Shown here: piece after piece, positions 19,108 to 25,900 of the stretch
How positions within the stretch are numbered: the stretch's first letter is position 1
How the letters are laid out: every line of letters starts with the position of its first letter
Source of the DNA: an uncultured Flavobacteriaceae bacterium
Lineage (GTDB): Bacteria > Bacteroidota > Bacteroidia > Flavobacteriales > Flavobacteriaceae
Assembly (NCBI GenBank): GCA_947497245.1
Contig: CANMFO010000002.1
Span: forward strand, 1,240,001-1,304,000
DNA length: 64,000 bases
Reading direction: 5' to 3'
Made by a program: the position numbers and the translations under genes
The notes under the pieces: generated by a model
Database searches by the model: none
Seen by the model: the letters and a program-made list of their open reading frames with translations, nothing else
Told to the model about the DNA's origin: nothing

Positions 19108-19127
19108 CGCACCGAATCGCGCACCGA
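19108..19127. repeat. Pair of CGCACCGA boxes inside the left end (probable integrase arm sites)
   Basis: CGCACCGA occurs twice about 12 bases apart (CGCACCGAATCGCGCACCGA). Nearly the same arrangement is found inside the right end at 32948-32967, in the same orientation. Repeated short boxes just inside both ends of an integrated element are typical of arm-type integrase binding sites; the function here is inferred. Confidence 0.55.
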
Positions 19128-19273
19128 TGTAAACTAATCTTTTAAATGAACTTGTTTGTATTCAAATGTCGGTAAAATAGATTTGTTGGTCAAAAAACAA
19201 TCGTTTTTGAACACTATCAGATTCTATTCAATTTTTAGAGTTCATAGCAATGTTAACCGATTCAAGCATGTTT

Positions 19274-20257
19274 TCATTTAACATTGCTGATCATATTTCT
19301 CTTATACGAATTTATTATTCTATTCACTTTAGAAGGCCAAAATGGCCCGAAATAATTATTTAATAAAATCGATAATTCTTTTCCATTTACTAGTTCTATT
19401 CGAGGGTTTTCGACTTCTCTATTCTTGGCATATACTGAAAAATTCGAAGAATTTATCAGGACTCCTTTCGAAGCTTTGTTTCTCGTGAGCATGCCTAGCA
19501 CTTCATCTACGGCTTTGACCCCAAGGTTTTTTTTGTGTCGTTTACATTGAATTAATAAATTTTCAGACCTACCCGAATTTTTCCTTTTGGCATAAATATC
19601 TATACCTCCATCATGACTTCTTTTTGTCATCCTAGTTGTATAGCCCATGGATTCGTAAAGCGCAGCTATTAATATCTCAAAATCTTGGTAGGTCAAATCA
19701 AAAAATAGATTTTTTGGCTGTTCATAATTAATATATTTCGCTCTTATTAAAATTGACGCATCTGAAATTGCATGAACTAATAAATCTGGCAGAAACTGCA
19801 TATTCGCCTGAAAATAACTGTCCAAAGTTTCAAGTGCTTGCAATGGCTTATCCGGTAATAAGTCTAATATCCATGTTATTCCCTCCCAAACAAAAGTTTC
19901 TCGGAATAAAGAATCAATTAGCCTTTGGTAGTATGCAGTTTTTTCAACCTCGGAGATTGGTAACAGGTCTTTCCCGCTAGGCCCACTTCTGTTATCTTTT
20001 GATGTTTGCAAAAAGAGTTGCCTATTTATTTTATCAACCTCGGTCGTTAGGGAGGGAAACAAGAATCTACTGAGTAACAAGCGTACTTCCTCCTCGGGAA
20101 TCTTAGTGATTGTATTCAAGTAATTATCCAGCATTTTATCTGTAGGGAAGTGCACATATGGTGTAACTTTAGTATAATTAACAGAAAGTAAAACCTTAAG
20201 CCACTCTTGAAGTGTTAATTTAGAACCATCTACATATTTATTTGCTTTTTTAGACAT
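19274..20257 (-). CDS. Mrr-like restriction endonuclease-fold protein
   Basis: 327 residues. The C-terminal about 140 residues are an Mrr_cat-type nuclease domain. It shows LTYQDFEILIAALYESMGY, the acidic HDGGIDIYAKR (Asp220), and QCK in LLIQCKRHKK (Gln237-x-Lys239), followed by the helix VKAVDEVLGM and the strand KGVLINSSNF. This D...QxK pattern is the catalytic core of type IV and related DNA nucleases. The N-terminal about 185 residues are helical and I recognise no domain, so the target-sensing part is unknown. It is the leftmost island gene, 106 bases downstream of the Fic gene on the same strand, and may share its transcript. No methyltransferase is nearby. Confidence 0.85.
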   Translation of the reverse strand: MSKKANKYVDGSKLTLQEWLKVLLSVNYTKVTPYVHFPTDKMLDNYLNTITKIPEEEVRLLLSRFLFPSLTTEVDKINRQLFLQTSKDNRSGPSGKDLLPISEVEKTAYYQRLIDSLFRETFVWEGITWILDLLPDKPLQALETLDSYFQANMQFLPDLLVHAISDASILIRAKYINYEQPKNLFFDLTYQDFEILIAALYESMGYTTRMTKRSHDGGIDIYAKRKNSGRSENLLIQCKRHKKNLGVKAVDEVLGMLTRNKASKGVLINSSNFSVYAKNREVENPRIELVNGKELSILLNNYFGPFWPSKVNRIINSYKRNMISNVK

Positions 20258-20363
20258 TTTAAACTTCCAAAGACAGGTTTAAATTGATATGAGAATTATT
20301 AATATTTAAAGGCTTTTGCAATAGGATTCAACAATTCCCTATTCTGGTTAAAGAAATAATTGT

Positions 20364-21449
20364 TTAATTTTTCTCCAAGACTTCCATCAATCTAAAATTC
20401 AGATATAATTTTTCTTTCCCGACCTTCACGGATTTTAGAAAACCTTCTTTTTCTAAATCTCTTAAATAATTCCCTACGGTTTTAGGAGTACCCAATTTTG
20501 CATTGATTAAATGTTGTCTTTTAGCATAGGGCAAACGGAATAAAATTTCTATCATTTCCTTTGAATGAGCCTTGGGCAATTTCTCTTTGATCTCTACAGA
20601 CATGTTTTCCATAATTACAAGGATTTTTTCTAAACGCGCTAGACCTTTTTCGGCAGTTGTTTCAACCATGTCTAACATGTATAATATCCAGCCTTCCCAA
20701 TCTTCTTTTTCTGTTACTAGCCTAAGCTTCTTATAATATGAAGCTTTGTTTTTGATAATATATTCACTTAGGTAGATTGCAGGTATATCCAGCAACTTTT
20801 CTAATTTGAGGTAGAGTAGGAGTAGAATACGCCCCGTTCTACCATTTCCATCTGAGAATGGATGAATAGCTTCAAATTGGTAATGCATTAAGGCCATCTT
20901 TATAAGTGGGTCTAGCTTACTTTTTTCATTGATGAATTTTTCAAGATTAGCTAATTTATTCCTAATGATTTCTTCGCCCGATGGTGGGGTGTAAATTGTT
21001 TCTCCTTTGGTATTTGATAAAGTTGTACCGGGAGTTTTTCGAATTTCAGAAGTGTTTTGTTTGATGCGTTGTACAATCTCAATACAGAGATTTGTAGTTA
21101 TAAAAGGCTTTTTTTCAAGTTGCTCTAATCCGTGCCATAGTGCCTCTTTATAGCTTATTACTTCTTTGGCTGCGGGATTATCAAATTTCTTATCGGCTAC
21201 AAGTGCCCGATACAAGTCATCATTTGTTGTTATAATGTTTTCTATTTCAGAACTTGCTTTTGCTTCTTGTAAATGAATGGTATCTAAAAAAAGTCTGGGG
21301 TTGGGCAAATTGGTTATTGCCCCATTTAACTTTGATAAGGCTCTACTGGCTGTTATTGTTTTACGAAGAGCGGCAGTAGTTTCCAATTCCTGTTTTGGAG
21401 GAAGTAAGGGTAAATCATTGTATGGAATATCTTTGTTAAATGCCGTCAT
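20364..21449 (-). CDS. Fic-family protein (AMPylase type) with N-terminal inhibitory helix
   Basis: A 361-residue Fic protein that probably transfers AMP or another nucleotide moiety to a target. The full active-site motif HPFSDGNGRTGR is present (His196). An inhibitory helix motif S-x-x-x-E-N (Ser66 to Asn71 in KASSEIENI) lies N-terminal, the class II arrangement, so the enzyme should be self-inhibited until oligomer state or ligand changes. The C-terminus (PYAKRQHLINAKLGTPKTVGNYLRDL) looks like a winged helix, which fits self-regulation of its own promoter. Two AGGGTAA/TTACCCT palindromes lie directly upstream. It may be a stand-alone toxin-like gene or part of the island's defence cassette. 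Confidence 0.93.
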   Translation of the reverse strand: MTAFNKDIPYNDLPLLPPKQELETTAALRKTITASRALSKLNGAITNLPNPRLFLDTIHLQEAKASSEIENIITTNDDLYRALVADKKFDNPAAKEVISYKEALWHGLEQLEKKPFITTNLCIEIVQRIKQNTSEIRKTPGTTLSNTKGETIYTPPSGEEIIRNKLANLEKFINEKSKLDPLIKMALMHYQFEAIHPFSDGNGRTGRILLLLYLKLEKLLDIPAIYLSEYIIKNKASYYKKLRLVTEKEDWEGWILYMLDMVETTAEKGLARLEKILVIMENMSVEIKEKLPKAHSKEMIEILFRLPYAKRQHLINAKLGTPKTVGNYLRDLEKEGFLKSVKVGKEKLYLNFRLMEVLEKN

Positions 21450-21484
21450 TTGTTAAGGGTGTAGTTTACACTCGTTTTCAACAC

Positions 21485-21542
21485 AAGGGTAAATATACGT
21501 AAAAATTACCCTTGTTTTATTTATTAGGGTAAAGATTACCTT
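21485..21542 (-). promoter_or_regulatory. Two AAGGGTAA palindromes upstream of the Fic gene (putative operator)
   Basis: AAGGGTAA (21485-21492) pairs with TTACCCTT (21506-21513). About 40 bases away AGGGTAA (21526-21532) pairs with TTACCTT (21536-21542). The two inverted repeats share the same half-site and sit between the Fic start (21449) and the preceding stop (21566). A dimeric regulator, possibly the Fic protein's own C-terminal winged helix, could bind here. Confidence 0.55.
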
Positions 21543-21565
21543 TGTATTGTAAAGAGTAGGTTTAA

Positions 21566-22954
21566 CTAATCTCTATGGCTTTTTATATTTAAATACTCCA
21601 AAACATGCGGAAGGAGTGCTCTGACACAAATAGAACTAAAATACGCGGCCATTTTTTTAATATTTTCTCCTTCCGGTACTTCTAGTTGGGCATCTTCTGA
21701 AATGGAATTATCACTAATTACATCTGAAAATTGGGAAGTATCGCTCTTTTTAGAGTCGGTATAGTCCATAACCGATTTAACAATCAAACTTAACCCCTTC
21801 TTATTAAGCAATTCATTTGTTCTTAGAAACCCGTAACTTTCCATTTCAAATCCTTTTATTTTGTGATTCATTTCTTTAGCTTTTCTCTCTAAGAAATTAT
21901 CTGTTTTAAGAACAAATGGTCCACACGCCATAACATCAAAATGAATATCAAGAGTTTGCAATATTTTTTTTTCTCTTTCATATTTTTCATTAGGAATTAG
22001 ATTATACATTTCATTATGAACAAAATCATTATCTGAGACAATGCCTTTTATATGTTTTATAAATTCTTCATTTGAATCTGCGTTATAGCCGTAAGGAACA
22101 AACTTTTTATTTTTGTATTGACCAGTTATTATGTCAAGGACTTTCTCAGGTATTATTAAGTCATAAAGTTTAACCTTTTCTGATTTTCTACCGCCACAGA
22201 CACCGGGCATTATAATTGCATCAGGTTGTTTTTCTTTAATAATTTTTGAAACAAAAATTGCCGCATCGACCATTCCCATTCTGTTTTGAGCATATAACAG
22301 TAAATCATTTTTATCTATTTTACATTCTTCATAACCAGCTCTTTTTACTGTATTTAGGGCTTTTCTGAACGGGGATAGCTCATCATCAGCCAAGGCAGCT
22401 AGAATAGCAATGGTATTTTTATTGTTTATGCCGGAATTAGAATCAATAGTATTGTTTTGAATCTCACTCGAATTATTACCCTGCTGTAACTGCTGATTCT
22501 CCATCTTATTTTGAGAATCATTAGGCTCAGTTTTATTTTCTTCAACTTGAATGTCTGACAGTTTTATTTTTGAAAGTTGATCAATAAATTCTTTAGTATT
22601 GATATAATCAGCGTTATGGAGTTCATATCCTTTATAGGGTATGATTTTTTCGTCATTCGGAAAATAATCATCATTTCGAGTTATCAGTTTAAAATTTGTG
22701 ACCTTAAACTCATCTTCTAGCTCTTTCAGAAAATAAATCCCTTTAGGAGTCTTTTCGTTAGATTTCAAACCTGCATGAATTAGTACTCTAAATTCGAAGT
22801 CGTTCTTAACATGACTAAGTATATTTTTGAGATATTCTGCTTCGTGAAGAACAATACCATTTCCATAATCCATGATATTTCGCATTGCATAAATACTTTC
22901 TACGAATCCTGAATCCTCCCTGTCAGTTATTATGAATGTTACAGTTTTATCCAT
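21566..22954 (-). CDS. Receiver-like domain fused to purine nucleoside phosphorylase/nucleosidase domain (candidate defence effector)
   Basis: 462 residues in three parts. Residues 1-130 have a receiver-like alternating strand/helix pattern (VTFIITDRED, RVLIHAG, KLITRND), but a His/Ala stands where the phosphorylated Asp would be. Residues 131-180 are an Asn/Gln-rich linker. Residues 181-455 form a PNP/MTAN-superfamily domain: GVCGG near 251-255 for the phosphate/ribose site, FEMES with Met371-Glu372 for the sugar, and VMDYTD with Asp397 as likely base-protonating residue. In the known Detocs defence system a receiver-PNP protein (DtcC) destroys ATP, so nucleotide cleavage is the best guess here. 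Its start overlaps the stop of the giant upstream gene by 8 bases, so the two are translationally coupled. Confidence 0.8.
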   Translation of the reverse strand: MDKTVTFIITDREDSGFVESIYAMRNIMDYGNGIVLHEAEYLKNILSHVKNDFEFRVLIHAGLKSNEKTPKGIYFLKELEDEFKVTNFKLITRNDDYFPNDEKIIPYKGYELHNADYINTKEFIDQLSKIKLSDIQVEENKTEPNDSQNKMENQQLQQGNNSSEIQNNTIDSNSGINNKNTIAILAALADDELSPFRKALNTVKRAGYEECKIDKNDLLLYAQNRMGMVDAAIFVSKIIKEKQPDAIIMPGVCGGRKSEKVKLYDLIIPEKVLDIITGQYKNKKFVPYGYNADSNEEFIKHIKGIVSDNDFVHNEMYNLIPNEKYEREKKILQTLDIHFDVMACGPFVLKTDNFLERKAKEMNHKIKGFEMESYGFLRTNELLNKKGLSLIVKSVMDYTDSKKSDTSQFSDVISDNSISEDAQLEVPEGENIKKMAAYFSSICVRALLPHVLEYLNIKSHRD

Positions 22955-25900
22955 TATCTATTATTTTTTCATTTTTGAATATTATTTTCATGGAATACTG
23001 ATTTTTGGTTTTCAATTCTTTAAAGTTCTCCGTTCCGCAAAACACTTCGAAAATGTTTTTAACAAGTTTTTCAAAACCACCATTTTCTGGGTCTTTCATT
23101 GAAATCCAAGGAGAGTTTTGAGAAACAGTAAGCGTGTAACCAAGATCACCTTTAAGCTTTTCAGTTTTAAAATTGAGTTGAACGTTATTATGGTTTTTTC
23201 TTCTTACAAAATTGTAAATGATTTCATCAAATGCATAATTCATAAAAGTTTGATGACCAAATAGTTTTACTTCATCCACTTCATGGTATTCAACGCTGAT
23301 ATTAGATCTTTTACTAATTTCCGCCTTTATAACATCGTTATTAAGAGCTAGTTCAACAGCTTTCCTAATGCTAAATCCATAGTTAACTGCAAAATTGTAG
23401 AGTGGTTGATCCTTTTTAAATTTATTTGTTACTTTCTTTAACTCGTTAAGAAACTGGTTGAAAAAATCAAAGATGTTTTCTGTTTGCAAAGTCATAGCCT
23501 CTTCTGCATTTTCAATAGTAATTTCAAGTTTTTTAACATCATTAATTATTGAGTTTTCTTCAAAAATTTCCTGTTTTAAAACATGTGGAATACTAGAGTA
23601 TAATTTCGAATGTTTTATGAAATATAAATTGTCTAGTAAATGTTTTTTTATTCTTCCAAGGATAGATTTTGCATCGTAAAGTATTTTATCTATCTCTTCT
23701 GCGTTGTTATTTTGAACTGTATATCTGAGAATATTAATGTCTTGTTTTAAAAGTCTATCATGCTGTTCAACATAAACAGCTTCGAAAAAATAACCTAGGC
23801 TTTTAAATACTTGGTGTATAGTTTTGGAGTCGTCAGCTGGTTCCAAAAATCGTATTAAGTTTTTTATTAGTTTTCTTATGTTTTGGTTTTTGTAAATATG
23901 GTGTTCTTCATCAATATCACATAAATAAGATAATTCATTTACTAATAATACATTAGAATTAGCAAGCTCTGGATTCTTCTTCTTCAAAAGATTTGGTCTT
24001 AAGAGTATATAAGATAAATAGTAAAGTGAGAGATTGTCTTTTTCGGAAAACCTAAATAAAATTTCAAAGGTTTGGGTAGAATAAAGGTTATCCCTATTGA
24101 AGAGGACTATTAATTTAGTTAGGCTAAATATTGACCATTGGTATTTTAATTTGTTAATTGAATTTAAATCTGATTCTATACTTTTTACTAAAGAATTTAA
24201 AACTACGTAAACATTGGATAGTAAATCTTTTATGACACTTAATAACTTTGGTTCATGAAGAACACAAATTAACATTTGCTCAAAATAAACGAGTGATTTG
24301 TCTTTGAATATATCTTGGTCAATTTCTTCTGATAACTCATCAAAATCTTTAAAATACTCAACATAGAATCTGTAGCTATCTACTTTGCCAAGTTTGTCTC
24401 TCATTAAGAATATTGCTGGATAATCGGGTTGTCCGGTAATTCTGCTTAAAGGAATGTAGCTGGGAGTTTGGTAATTCTTGATTTCTTCGCAATATGCAAT
24501 ATCTTTCACTCTAAATTTAATATATTCTTTAGTTTCGTATGGAAGATTTTTTATATCAAGATATTTACTTAAGGTTGATATTTCTTTACAATAAGGACAA
24601 CCATCTTTAGATAAATAAGGAGGAATATGCAGATTGATTCCAAACAAAATATTTAAATTTATTATTGAGGTTTTATTATTCTCTTTAGAATTCTTAAAGT
24701 TTTTGACTTTAATTGATCGCAGTCTGGAATAAAATTCTCTTTGAAAATCATCTATTCGACCTACTACTGAAAGAAAATCAATTCTCCCAACATCAAGAAA
24801 TGAAATGGAATCTATCAATTGAACTAATGAATGTCCAGAAAGTGCTCCGCTGTCAAGGATTAGTATATGTGCATTTTTAGTAATCTCGTTAAATCTTTTG
24901 GCAGGAAATGGAAACCTCCATCCATTTTTTGTCTCATACCGTTGTAAGCTCAAAATATTAGCTTTATCAGTTCCGAAAATGCGATGTAAAATATCATCAC
25001 TAACCTCCTCAATTCCTGAGTATACAGGATGAAAAATGAATTCGGGTCGGTACTCTTTTCTTGTTTTTTTTAAATTTTGTTGAAGGTTTTGAATTACAAT
25101 ATCAATTGAATCATTTAAACTGTCTCCCTCGCTTAAATCTTTTAATTCTTGAAGCGAAGAAACGAGGAAATCATTCTTAGTTAATTCTAATTCAGGAGCT
25201 TTTATCTCAATTCTTTCTTTCAAAACCTGCAACAAACCTTCTCCATTTTTATCATAAAAAAGATTATGCATATCCGTGAAGTAACTATTATGGGAAATAT
25301 TTTGCTTAAAATGACCTATTCTAAAAATATTATTTTCAAAGAATTCATTTTTTATGAACTCTACAGGCTTTTCATAAAGAATTTTGATTTTTTCAGTATG
25401 TTCAGATTTTAAACTTATAACGGCGTTTAGAATAGGGTTAATTCTTCTGATATCAAAAGACCCTTCAGGCTTATTCTTTAATTTGATTAGGTTGAACTTT
25501 TTGTTGTTTTTAAATGATAAGACAGAAACCGTTTTTTCCTCAATACCTTCTTCGAAATGTGATTCATATTCAATGTCGTCTTCAATATCTTTCTTTTCTT
25601 TTCGCGAATCCGCAATAGTTATTACCCCGGAAACGAAAGCATTTCTGTTCTTAATTCCCTCTACTAATCTTTTTAACAAGGACCCTGTTGAAATGACGTC
25701 ATTTACGATTAAGACCTTATCATTTTCTTCTATTTCTTGAAATGGTTTTTCTGAATCGAAAGAGAAATAACTTGCTAACTTAATAAGCTTTGGGCAATCA
25801 ATGATTTTGGCATTCTCATTCTGTTTGGTTTTAAGGTAATCATCATTCCTAAGAAATTTATATTCATCATTATCTTTTATAAGGTTTCTTATTTCAACGC

